Translations under genes and position numbers: made by a program
Notes under the pieces: generated by a model
The model's input: the letters and a program-made list of their open reading frames with translations, nothing else
Databases searched by the model: none
What the model was told of the DNA's origin: nothing
From: a filamentous cyanobacterium ESFC-1
GTDB taxonomy: Bacteria > Cyanobacteriota > Cyanobacteriia > Cyanobacteriales > Spirulinaceae
Assembly (NCBI GenBank): GCA_000380225.1
Contig: KB904821.1
Location: 2,869,579 to 2,933,578, forward strand
Direction of reading: 5' to 3'
Length of the DNA stretch: 64,000 nt
Part shown: positions 37,301 through 44,589 of the stretch, one piece after another
How the letters are laid out: every line of letters starts with the position of its first letter
How positions within the stretch are numbered: the stretch's first letter is position 1

Positions 37301-38402
37301 TTCGCCCCCCATCCCCAATTTGATTGGCGTTACTGTTAATGAGTGAGTTTTCGTCAACAATAGTAATAACTGCATTGGGAATCAGACCTTGACCTTGAAA
37401 ATCGCCCCCAACGCGAATATTACCGCCAGAAGTCTCCCCGGAGGCGTTGAGGTTTCCAGAAATAACGGCAACTTTATTTCCTAACACATTGAGACTGCCC
37501 CCGGTTGTCCCAGAAACGTCTAAATTTCCTGACGCGATCGCGACTCCGGTTTCATTGGGAATAATGGTATTATCAAGTTGTATATTCCCGGTAGAATTAG
37601 CAGCTAGATTGAGATTGAAATTATCGGGCGTTGCCGTTAGTAATTGGGGTAAATCTAAGGCTGTAAAATCAGTAACTTGACCTTGAGAATTGCGGGGGGG
37701 TTCAATCTCTAGGCTGAGGAGACTATCCGCGTGAGAAATACGGACTAAACTGCTGTTGGGAACGGCTGTAATCGTAATTTCGCCTGCGGGGGCGGTGAGA
37801 CTGCCTGTATTAATTACTGTTCCGCCTAAAAGGGTTAAATTTTGATTGACATTAACTTGTAAATCGCCGTTGTTAATAATACTTCCAGCTTCAGTCAAAT
37901 CAAAAGCAAATTGATTGGGAGTCCCGATTAACTCAGAATAGCTATTTTCTCCAAAAGCGTTAAACCAGTTATTATCAAAACCAATTCCGGTGGCCGTTGT
38001 CGCGAAGAAATCTCCCCCTACATTTAACCTCGTCCCCGATCCAAAAACAATCCCTGCTGGATTCATTAAATATAAATTGGCGTTACTATTACTGACTTGA
38101 ATCAAGCCATTAATCAGGGAAGGATCGCCGCCGAGAATCCGTCCTAAAATGTTTTGAGTAGAGGGATTAGCCAGGAAATCTGCAATTTGAGCTTGATTGA
38201 GATTAAACTGCTCAAAACTATGAAACAAGTTAGTATTATCACCGGAAAAAGTACCGCCGAAAATTTCGATGCGATCGCCCACAATTCTTAACTGCGTCCC
38301 GGTATCATTATTCAGGGGAACTGTAATCTGGGCTTGTCCGGGTAAAGCCACCGTCAAACCGAAAGCTAAAAATACTCCAACCCGCCAATTTAAATATTTC
38401 AT
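34311..38402 (-). CDS. Two-partner-secretion type exoprotein with C-terminal CHAT protease domain
   Basis: 1363 residues. Signal peptide (1-24, ALPGQAQ cleavage), then the filamentous-haemagglutinin-type N-terminal secretion domain (about 25-260; FHSFEQFNLNQAQIADFL, YLMNPAGIVFGSGTRLNVGG). A long beta-helix-like region rich in N/G/S follows to about 740, then an Ig/cadherin-like stretch (about 760-880), and a C-terminal CHAT domain (about 1030-1363). The predicted caspase-like dyad is His1204 (HLATHAEF) and Cys1248 (LVLSACRT). TPS proteins are exported by a TpsB pore, but none is encoded here. Probably a surface or secreted protease; target unknown. Confidence 0.85.
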   Translation of the reverse strand: MKYLNWRVGVFLAFGLTVALPGQAQITVPLNNDTGTQLRIVGDRIEIFGGTFSGDNTNLFHSFEQFNLNQAQIADFLANPSTQNILGRILGGDPSLINGLIQVSNSNANLYLMNPAGIVFGSGTRLNVGGDFFATTATGIGFDNNWFNAFGENSYSELIGTPNQFAFDLTEAGSIINNGDLQVNVNQNLTLLGGTVINTGSLTAPAGEITITAVPNSSLVRISHADSLLSLEIEPPRNSQGQVTDFTALDLPQLLTATPDNFNLNLAANSTGNIQLDNTIIPNETGVAIASGNLDVSGTTGGSLNVLGNKVAVISGNLNASGETSGGNIRVGGDFQGQGLIPNAVITIVDENSLINSNANQIGDGGRTIVWADRTTKFDGTVTATGGQILGNGGFIEISGKENLSFDGNVNVSANNGSLGTILFDPRDIIIGTDPTNDAQLDIDIPNPGDPIGSIFANDDGTTTDFRISASKLQSLVSFGVTNVVLQASRNINLDTDLIIEVDNVTLIAGNNFNGAGRNITLPGGNLEISANNITIGAINTSSTGGSGGNVTLNAAGNVNTGSIDTSVGSSTSLVLNSGEVEIIAGESIVTGSIDTSAVAGITGTSTIEGGDVTLKAGSQPGSNITFSSITTRAEDPNMGSTATVSGGDVEILANGLVRGTDINSNSSTIDTRAILYTTTLPNNSGDVTIQHDGGFGNVPFIVGDSAVASDSNRNGTVGGINAGNGSPLLSGSFPVAPNGDTVNPRPNIRITSINSPPVIAASPPVVLDSQAGQNSVSFTFNQLASRVLDADLDTTFIANTANPFTISIDEVTPIGTLKLIRNNGETILPPGSSLLLQPGDILVYEPENDLTGTINIFRLGANDNAALAVPQFVSVSISQRNIDFDPKNIELINNYPRFDEPIFLDEQPVLSNEGDLLFSLETEYSEDYTDYFGLPGADIVSLDEAREILRSIEEATGEKPALIYVLFTPSLTEETVYNRPKVRQNNITEALEIWRFSNNGFGEIAQTQTPSNRPQNPNDELELLLITANEPPVRVPIRDVTRTQVLEIAREFRRNLINASRPTAYQEPGQQLYEWMITPLKAELERQEITNIAFIMAPNLRSLPVAALYNGEEFLIEQYSVGLMPSLSLTDNRYQDVKNMSVLAMGAEEFVQLQPLPAVPIELDIIATELWSGEAFLNEDFTIENLKEARARNPYGIIHLATHAEFNVGQPQNSYIQFWQESQLTLDRLRELGLNNPTVELLVLSACRTALGNETAELGFTGLAVQAGVKSGLGSLWYVSDAGTLALMSAFYEALQSAPIKAEGVRQAQLALLRGEVRFDEEGMLISRGLAIPLTPNFTQDTNRSLAHPYYWSGFTLVGSPW

Positions 38403-38765
38403 CGGTTAATATAACGCGATCGCATCGCGGTTAAAATTTAGTTGAATTGCGAAAAATCCTGACTCCTCAAAAGCTAACTATTTCCCCCTAAACTTCCTAA
38501 AAACAAAGCAATAAACCCGCCTCATTTCTGTAATAACCTAGTTTGTTTTTTTGTAGGGGAACGAAACTGAAAATAACGATTATTGTAACAACAGCTACTT
38601 TTCCTTGGGGGCGATCGCGACCACGACAGCCCACCCAATCATGCTTTATTGTTTATGATTGGCTGCAAGCGGAAAAATACATCCAGGGCAGCATCACCCA
38701 AAAAAATGCCTCCCGGCTGAAATCCGCCCGTCATCATCCAAAATTTACCATTATTCGAGAATTAA
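38403..38765. other. Divergent intergenic region before the malic enzyme
   Basis: 363 bp between the giant exoprotein gene (minus) and the malic enzyme gene (plus). Only an unconvincing TTG-initiated frame overlapping the next gene is present. Promoters for both neighbours must lie here; I cannot assign them. Confidence 0.5.
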
Positions 38766-40157
38766 ATGGTCAAACTCACTCCTAACCCTAGCTACAGCTT
38801 ATCCATTCGTTTAGAACTGCCCAACCAAGCGGGAATGTTAGCCCATGTTATCAGCGCGATCGCCCAGTGTGGCGGTAGTATCGGCGAAATTAAACTTTTG
38901 CAACAAAGCCGCCAAACGACAATGCGGGAAATGGCCGTAGATGCGTCGAGTACCGATCACGCAGACAGCATTCTCAGCGCCATTAAAGCCCTTCAAGATG
39001 TTACCGTCCACGAAGCCTACGATCGCACCTTTGCCCTCCATGAAGGCGGTAAAATCCACGTTACCAGTCGCACCGGACTCGCGGCCCAATCTGACCTCGC
39101 AATGGCTTATACCCCCGGTGTAGGGCGAATCTGTCGCGCGATCGCCGACTCCCCCGAAAAAGTGTACAGCCTCACCTGCAAAAGTAACATGGTGGCCATT
39201 GTCACCGATGGTAGCGCTATCTTAGGTTTAGGCAATCTCGGCCCCGAAGCCGCCCTTCCCGTGATGGAAGGAAAAGCCATGTTATTCAAAGAATTTGCCG
39301 GGATTGATGCCTTTCCCATTTGTCTCGACACCCAAGACACCGAAAAAATCATCGAAACCGTCCAATATCTTGCCCCCGTGTTTGGTGGCGTTAACCTCGA
39401 AGATATCAGCGCCCCTCGCTGCTTTGAAATCGAACAACGGCTGCGAAATCTCATCCCCATCCCCGTCTTCCACGACGACCAAAACGGCACAGCGATCGTC
39501 AGCCTCGCTGCCCTCTATAACGCCCTGGTCATGGTCGAGAAGACCCTAGAAGGTGTGAAAATCGTCATTAATGGGGCCGGGGCTGCCGGAGTCGCGATCG
39601 CCCGTCTCCTCAAAGAAGCAGGGGCAACGACCATCTGGATGTGCGACTCGAAAGGCATTCTCTCGAAGCAACGCAGCGACCTCAACCCCCAAAAACAAGA
39701 ATTTGCCGTAGAAGCCAGTGGGACTCTAGCCGACGCGATGAAAGATGCCGATATTTTCTTGGGGGTCAGCGTTCCCGGTGTTGTGAATCCTGAGATGGTA
39801 AAATCCATGGCCCCTAAACCGATTGTCATGGCCATGTCTAACCCCATTCCTGAAATTCAGCCGGAATTGGTGCAAAATGATGTTGCCGTTATTGCTACCG
39901 GACGCAGCGACTATCCCAACCAAATCAACAACGTCCTGGCGTTTCCTGGGGTGTTTCGCGGCGCTTTAAACTGCCGGGCTTCCGAGATTACCACGAATAT
40001 GTGTCTCGAAGCCGCCTACGCGATCGCGGGCCTTATCGTCCCTGGCGATCTTAACCCAGAAAACATCATTCCCTCTGTATTTGACGAGCGCGTTGCCCCT
40101 GCTGTTGCTGCTGCTGTCGAAAAAGCCGCCCGCAAAGATGGAGTCGCGCAAATTTAA
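38766..40157 (+). CDS. NAD(P)-dependent malic enzyme with N-terminal ACT domain
   Basis: 463 residues. N-terminal ACT domain (about 8-85: SLSIRLELPNQAGMLAHVISAIAQ) fused to a short-type malic enzyme (about 90-463). Catalytic parts seen: AYTPGVGRICRAI, the conserved KSNMVAIVTDGSAILGLGNLGP, the metal site FHDDQNGTAIV, NAD(P)-binding VINGAGAAGVAIARLL and ATGRSDYPNQINNVLAFPG. Decarboxylates malate to pyruvate with reduction of NAD(P). The ACT domain suggests control by an amino acid or similar ligand. Confidence 0.93.
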   Translation: MVKLTPNPSYSLSIRLELPNQAGMLAHVISAIAQCGGSIGEIKLLQQSRQTTMREMAVDASSTDHADSILSAIKALQDVTVHEAYDRTFALHEGGKIHVTSRTGLAAQSDLAMAYTPGVGRICRAIADSPEKVYSLTCKSNMVAIVTDGSAILGLGNLGPEAALPVMEGKAMLFKEFAGIDAFPICLDTQDTEKIIETVQYLAPVFGGVNLEDISAPRCFEIEQRLRNLIPIPVFHDDQNGTAIVSLAALYNALVMVEKTLEGVKIVINGAGAAGVAIARLLKEAGATTIWMCDSKGILSKQRSDLNPQKQEFAVEASGTLADAMKDADIFLGVSVPGVVNPEMVKSMAPKPIVMAMSNPIPEIQPELVQNDVAVIATGRSDYPNQINNVLAFPGVFRGALNCRASEITTNMCLEAAYAIAGLIVPGDLNPENIIPSVFDERVAPAVAAAVEKAARKDGVAQI

Positions 40158-40200
40158 TACAGTTATCAGCAATTAAGGGTCACGTTTTTCCGATGATTGA

Positions 40201-40226
40201 CTGGTTGTTGGTTGTTGGTTGTTTAG
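40201..40226. repeat. Short heptad array downstream of the malic enzyme
   Basis: Three to four TTGGTTG heptads about 45 bp after the malic enzyme TAA. Confidence 0.8.
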
Positions 40227-40283
40227 TCTGGCATGATAGCGGGAAGTGTTGTTCCCCAGAAAGAGGATTAGAAACTTTGGCCG

Positions 40284-40470
40284 AGAGAGCAGACTTTAAA
40301 AAAGCTCAACGCTAGAATATACAACGGTTTTAGCCTTTTTTAGAGTCTACCCTAAGCGCCCAAGTTTGGAGACCCCCTTTCTGGGGTAGAATTCAACTCC
40401 CCCTTGGGCAGGGAAACCCCGCCCCTACACGCCTACAGCCAAGCTGCCCACTGCCCCTTAGAAGCTGATA
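40284..40470. repeat. Structured dispersed element, copy B, with palindrome
   Basis: Core from TTTTAGCCTTTTTTAGAG (40328) to TTCAACTCCCCC (40403), followed by the palindrome GGGCAGGGAAACCCCGCCCC (40406-40425) and ACTGCC and CTGATAACT units. The left half differs from copies A and C. No coding frame. Confidence 0.75.
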
Positions 40471-40480
40471 ACTCTCGCGT

Positions 40481-40689
40481 GAAACTTAAATTTACTTTTT
40501 GAGGCTGTAACCCAAGTGTATTCTAGTGTTGAGCCTTTTCTAGAATTGACCTTGTAGCAAGAAGGTTCTGACCCCCTTTCTGGGGTAGAATTCAACTCCC
40601 CCTTGGGCGGGGAAACCCCGCCCCTACACGCCTACAGCCAAGCTGCCCACTGCCCCTTAATCGCTGATAACTGATAACTGATAACTGAA
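40481..40689. repeat. Structured dispersed element, copy C, palindrome and ACTGATA heptads
   Basis: Left end with CTTTTTGAGGCTGTA (40495-40509) as in copy A; core CCCCCTTTCTGGGGTAGAAT (40573-40592) then TCAACTCCCCC; then the palindrome GGGCGGGGAAACCCCGCCCC (40606-40625) and three ACTGATA-type heptads ending at the ATG of the next gene. The promoter and leader of that gene therefore lie inside repeat DNA. Confidence 0.8.
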
Positions 40690-42192
40690 ATGACCATCGC
40701 CCGCAGAACAACTTCTCAGCAAAAAAAACTCAAACCTTTTCGGCCTAATTTGCTGTTTGAGCGAATTATGGCGCTGCTTGTATGTGTTAATTATTTTTTG
40801 GTATTATTTGACCTAACTTATATTCCTCTGCGGGATTTTTGGCTGCTTGGGCGCGTTCAGCTTTTTATTAAAGTCGGTAACTACGAACAAAATATTCCTG
40901 AAGAACCGATTATTCTCCCTTTACCGCCGATTACCGATTGGTACGATTGGGTAAAAGGCATTGAACCGCACCCCGATACGCAACGCTATTTAGACACCGT
41001 TGATCAACTCGAAGAAGAAGTAATTGGGCAACAACTTGATTCTCCAGAAGTCGCCGTTATCTTGAGGAGTTTGCGGCAGCAAAGTATTGAGATGATCGAA
41101 ACCAATCCCTTTCAAATTGCCGATAAAACTGGGACATTTGAGAAGATTAAAAATGAAATGCGCGAACACATTTTTGAAGACGAATTTGTGCAGCCCAGAG
41201 AAGCATTTCGGGAATATTGGACGATTGAAAACTTTGATAATGGCGACTATCGCGAAGAACTCGCCTTTTTCAATGAAGAAATACGCCCTTTAATGGTAAC
41301 CAATTATTATCGCCCCGTCGGTGAAAATGGCGATTTGGTTGATAATTTTGGCTTGATTGATGTCTTTTTCTCGTTAATCTTTTTAGCAGAATTTTTAGCT
41401 CGAACTTGGTTTATTAGTCGCCGTCGGACTGGCGTAAGTTGGCTTGATGCGATGCTGTGGCGTTGGTACGATATTTTCCTTTTTATTCCGATTTTACGGT
41501 GGCTGCGGGCGATTCCTTTAGTAGTTCGTTTACATCAATCCCGCTTGGTGGATATGCGGGCAATTCAGAAGCAAGCGAGTCAAGGTTTTGTTGCGAGTAT
41601 TGCTGAAGATGTTACCGAAGTTGTGGTAATCAATATTCTTAATCAAGTCCAAGGTTCGATTCAGCGAGGGGAATTTGCCGATGTTTTTTCCCAAGCGACG
41701 GCAAAACCTTATATCGATCTTAATGATGTGAATGAAACGGCGGAAATCACGAAGTTATTATTAAATGTTGTCATCAATGATGTGATGCCAGAAATTCGCC
41801 CGGATGTGGAAGCCTTGTTAACTTATAGCATTGATAAGGCGATCGCGGAGTCTCCCGTTTACCAAAATATCCGCAATTTACCGGGAATGGATAATTTTAG
41901 AAGGCAACTTACTCTACAGTTATCTTCGGGTTTCTATAGCAGCGCTCATTCGGCTTTGAAAGCTTTAATTAAAGAAGACCCAGAATTTGACAAGTTACTG
42001 CAAAATGTCATCGAACATATTAGTAATTCGTTTGGGTCTGAGTTACAAACGCAACAAAGTTTAGAACGCTTAGAATATTTACTGACGGCTTTGATTGAGG
42101 AAGTTAAAATCAATTATGTCCAGCGTCTTTCCGAAGAAGATATGGAGTCTATTCTCGATCAAACTCGCGCTTTACGCCAAGCAAATAGTTAG
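40690..42192 (+). CDS. Membrane protein with voltage-sensor-like segment, function unknown
   Basis: 500 residues. A first hydrophobic helix (about 26-47) is followed by a soluble domain (about 50-215). Then come a helix (about 223-240, FFSLIFLAEFLARTWF), a Trp-rich amphipathic segment and RWLRAIPLVVRLHQSRL (about 268-284), with Arg at roughly every third or fourth position. The order acidic-helix, WYDIFLFIPIL, Arg-rich helix resembles S3-S4 of voltage-sensor ion channels, but no pore loop or S5-S6 is present. The C-terminal half (about 290-500) is helical and soluble. The stop is TAG followed by T-rich heptads. Confidence 0.75.
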   Translation: MTIARRTTSQQKKLKPFRPNLLFERIMALLVCVNYFLVLFDLTYIPLRDFWLLGRVQLFIKVGNYEQNIPEEPIILPLPPITDWYDWVKGIEPHPDTQRYLDTVDQLEEEVIGQQLDSPEVAVILRSLRQQSIEMIETNPFQIADKTGTFEKIKNEMREHIFEDEFVQPREAFREYWTIENFDNGDYREELAFFNEEIRPLMVTNYYRPVGENGDLVDNFGLIDVFFSLIFLAEFLARTWFISRRRTGVSWLDAMLWRWYDIFLFIPILRWLRAIPLVVRLHQSRLVDMRAIQKQASQGFVASIAEDVTEVVVINILNQVQGSIQRGEFADVFSQATAKPYIDLNDVNETAEITKLLLNVVINDVMPEIRPDVEALLTYSIDKAIAESPVYQNIRNLPGMDNFRRQLTLQLSSGFYSSAHSALKALIKEDPEFDKLLQNVIEHISNSFGSELQTQQSLERLEYLLTALIEEVKINYVQRLSEEDMESILDQTRALRQANS

Positions 42193-42228
42193 TCTTTTGT
42201 CCTTGGTCTTTGGTCATTGGTTGGGGTT
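42193..42228. repeat. Heptad array at the stop codon
   Basis: TTTTGTC, TTGGTCT, TTGGTCA and TTGG units begin at the TAG stop of the preceding gene. Confidence 0.75.
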
Positions 42229-42249
42229 GATAATTTTATAGTATAAGAC

Positions 42250-42275
42250 GGTGCGTTACACTTCGTTAACGCACC
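42250..42275. repeat. Perfect hairpin GGTGCGTTA/TAACGCACC
   Basis: GGTGCGTTA (42250-42258) and TAACGCACC (42267-42275) form a 9-bp perfect stem. It is followed by CTACTGGCTACTGG. Could serve as a weak terminator or be one end of the adjacent inverted-repeat element. Confidence 0.65.
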
Positions 42276-42294
42276 CTACTGGCTACTGGTATGA

Positions 42295-42397
42295 CACACT
42301 TTAAACGGTGGGTTACGGCGGATAGCGATGGTTTCAGTCAGAGTGTGAGTTTTAGCCGCCTAACCCACCCTACTGCCATGACACAGCTAAAAGTGTG
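42295..42397. repeat. Nested inverted-repeat element (MITE-like)
   Basis: Outer arms CACACTTT (42295-42302) and AAAGTGTG (42390-42397); inner arms GGTGGGTTACGGCGG (42307-42321) and CCGCCTAACCCACC (42356-42369), one base bulged. About 100 bp, no coding capacity. A half copy lies at 32415-32440. 42398-42483 has nothing further. Confidence 0.65.
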
Positions 42398-42483
42398 CGA
42401 TAGACTTTTGGTCTGTTTTCCAATTGAAGCCAGTTTCGAGGGTTTTCTAAAGCCCTATTTAAGGTGTGTCGCGCCACTACTGT

Positions 42484-42533
42484 TGGAAAAACAAATAACA
42501 AATAACAAATAACAAACAACCAACAACCAACTA
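42484..42533. repeat. Heptad array at the stop of the minus-strand gene
   Basis: CAACCAA/AATAACA units. Read on the minus strand they are TTGGTTG then TTATTTG heptads starting immediately after the TAG stop (42531-42533) of the next gene. Confidence 0.85.
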
Positions 42534-43286
42534 AACAAACTCAGCATCATCGACTGTGACGCGGAAAAATTCCCCTTCGGATTCAAAGCGAGATGTACCG
42601 AAATACCAACCAATTCGCAAGCGAGAGGGAATGGTGTAGCCGCCGAAAGTGGTTTCGGCTTCGGCCATACCGCCAAATTCGGCTTCGCGAAAGTCGCCGT
42701 CTCCGGTGTCTCCCCAGCGTTGGAGATGGACGGTTTTGAGTTGTCCGGTGTCGTCGGTGTGGAGGTGAAGGTGGATGGGGTAGCCTTGGAGGTGAAACTG
42801 GGCTTGGAGGTGATTGGGTTGGTCAACTTTCCAGGTGATGTCTTCGCGACACAAGGCTGAGGGTAGCCACACCAATTCTGCCGCGAGACGACCCGCCCCA
42901 GAACGGCTTATATCGGCTCCAGAAGCGCTGACGACTGGAATTAAACCAAAAAGCCGCCAACGCATTGCTCCTGCGCCATCTAGGATGCGATCGCGCCCTT
43001 TAATTGGGATACCTCCTGCCATTTTAGTGCGGGCTTGCCAAATCATACCCCGCGTGGGCTGAATGACTTGGGTGGCAGAGAAAGGATACCATTGATTGTT
43101 AAGTTTTATTTCGCCGCGCATTTGCAAGCGCACTTTAGCCGCGAGGGGGGTTTGGGGGGCGATCGCGTGGTTCAAATAACGCTGTACGGTTTCAGGAAAA
43201 GCCGCGACCCGATCTAAATTGAAAGGGGGTTGAGGGCTGATGATCGGTGCTTCCCAAAGTGCCTGAAGGGAATTTGATGCGCTCAC
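42531..43286 (-). CDS. Uncharacterised soluble protein (DUF6544-like pattern)
   Basis: 251 residues, no signal peptide. N-terminal FPETVQRYLNHAI followed by strand-rich sequence (KVRLQMRGEIKLNNQWYPF, MIWQARTKMAGGIPIKGRDR, MRWRLFGLIPV) and the conserved RSGAGRLAAELVWLPSAL. This pattern recalls an uncharacterised family I believe is annotated DUF6544 or DUF6920; the exact label is uncertain. The C-terminal half is a beta sandwich-like region ending GWYFGTSRFESEGEFFR. No catalytic residues are obvious. Its start is 22 bp from the 3' end of the tRNA gene on the same strand. Confidence 0.7.
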   Translation of the reverse strand: MSASNSLQALWEAPIISPQPPFNLDRVAAFPETVQRYLNHAIAPQTPLAAKVRLQMRGEIKLNNQWYPFSATQVIQPTRGMIWQARTKMAGGIPIKGRDRILDGAGAMRWRLFGLIPVVSASGADISRSGAGRLAAELVWLPSALCREDITWKVDQPNHLQAQFHLQGYPIHLHLHTDDTGQLKTVHLQRWGDTGDGDFREAEFGGMAEAETTFGGYTIPSRLRIGWYFGTSRFESEGEFFRVTVDDAEFV

Positions 43287-43307
43287 AATAATTCACTGAG
43301 ATTATCA

Positions 43308-43379
43308 AGCCGATGAGGGGATTTGAACCCCTGACCGCTCGATTACGAATCGAGTGCTCTACCACTGAGCTACATCGGC
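43308..43379 (-). tRNA. tRNA-Thr (anticodon CGU)
   Basis: 72 nt cloverleaf on the minus strand. Acceptor GCCGATG/CATCGGC (seven perfect pairs), D arm GCTC-AGTGGTA-GAGC, anticodon stem CTCGA/TCGAG with loop TTCGTAA (anticodon CGT), and T arm AGGGG-TTCAAAT-CCCCT. CCA is not encoded. It reads ACG codons. Confidence 0.95.
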
Positions 43380-43468
43380 ACAACCGAATGTAGATTTTAT
43401 CACAAGTTTTTGGTTAAGGTAAACGTAATTGGTAAATTTTTGATGCGCGATCGCTATTTTTTTTGATT

Positions 43469-43741
43469 ATGACCGATTCTCCAAAACGCCGTCCTAACAT
43501 GAGTCCTGAAAAGTATGCTCGTCTACGGGCTGAGGCTAAGGCCCCTTATCGCGGTTTACGCAAGTTTATTTATTTCGGTTTGGGTGCATCTGGGTTTATT
43601 GGTGCGTTTATTTTCCTGGCTCAACTCGCAGCCGGACAGAATGTAACTTCGATTTTACCGAACTTAGCCCTTCAGATTGGTGTTGTCGCTTTGATGATTT
43701 TTCTATTTCGTCTCGAAAACCGGGCTGAACGGAAGTCATAA
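43469..43741 (+). CDS. Small DUF3493-like membrane protein
   Basis: 90 residues from ATG 43469 (a TTG lies two codons upstream). N-terminal polar part (SPEKYARLRAEAKAPYRGLRKF) and two membrane helices (about 34-54 and 62-80) ending FRLENRAERK. This pattern, with RAEAKAPYRGLR before the first helix, fits the DUF3493 family of cyanobacteria and plastids. Function unknown; the family may be linked to photosynthetic membranes. Confidence 0.75.
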   Translation: MTDSPKRRPNMSPEKYARLRAEAKAPYRGLRKFIYFGLGASGFIGAFIFLAQLAAGQNVTSILPNLALQIGVVALMIFLFRLENRAERKS

Positions 43742-43898
43742 ATAGATAGGTAGGAACTTTCGCGGGTTATGGAATTGCTCAAAGCTCAACTTTATCTGAA
43801 GAAGCTGGCTTTAAATTTGAATATTTTTTCCCTATTTAGCTAATAAATCGCGAAAAATCCGATTATATTACGATTTTATTGACTCCTAAGAACCTGGA

Positions 43899-44576
43899 AT
43901 GATGGATTTAGAAGAAAAGCTCCGCTTATACCAGGTATTTTCTAAACTGTACGAGCATGACCCCAATTTGCTTAATGAAATTTTACAGTTAGAAAATACA
44001 AATAATCAACGTTTGGCCCGAGCTTCAACACAATATATTAGTGGGGTTATTGAGGCAGACCAAGTGTACTTGATGACGAATTTAGTCGAGGGAAACAGCC
44101 AAAAACTCCTACAACCCCAAGGGATTTGGACGATTGGCCGCAGTCATAAAGCCTCGATTAGCGTGATGGATGAGCGTGTCTCCCGTCATCATGTTGTCAT
44201 CGAATATCGTCACCATGAGGGCTTTTATTTAAACGACCTTGATAGTACGAATGGGACTTATATTAATCATGAGTTAGTCACGGAGCCAACTTTACTTCAA
44301 GATGGCGATCGCGTCCGCTTGGGAACGATTGTTTTTTCCTTTTTCTGTTGTCAAGAATCTTGCCAGTCTAACCCGGTTGCTCCCGAAATTTTAGCTCGGA
44401 TTCAAAACGCAATTGTGCCGGATTCGCAGTCAGAGTTACAAGAACAAACTACTTATGCGTTTCTCTCTGAGGCTTCAAGTTTAGCCAGTCTTGAGGATCA
44501 AACAACGCCTTTATCTAAACCGAAGTTAACGCCAGATCGTCAAGCCGAAATTCTCGACCGCTTTTTTAAAAATTAA
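43899..44576 (+). CDS. FHA-domain protein
   Basis: 225 residues. N-terminal helical region (LEEKLRLYQVFSKLYEHDPNLLNEIL), then an FHA phosphothreonine-binding domain (about 65-150) with GIWTIGRSHKASISV, RVSRHHVVIEY and LNDLDSTNGTYIN, all key residues intact. The C-terminal part is Gln/Ser-rich and ends LTPDRQAEILDRFFKN. Likely recognises a protein phosphorylated by a Ser/Thr kinase; a kinase gene lies 4.4 kb downstream, but a link is unproven. Confidence 0.9.
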   Translation: MMDLEEKLRLYQVFSKLYEHDPNLLNEILQLENTNNQRLARASTQYISGVIEADQVYLMTNLVEGNSQKLLQPQGIWTIGRSHKASISVMDERVSRHHVVIEYRHHEGFYLNDLDSTNGTYINHELVTEPTLLQDGDRVRLGTIVFSFFCCQESCQSNPVAPEILARIQNAIVPDSQSELQEQTTYAFLSEASSLASLEDQTTPLSKPKLTPDRQAEILDRFFKN

Positions 44577-44589
44577 ACGTCGAGAAACT

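Noticed and set aside
38543-38785. 80-codon frame before the malic enzyme
   Set aside because: TTG start without ribosome-binding site, overlaps the real gene in another frame and has no recognisable features.
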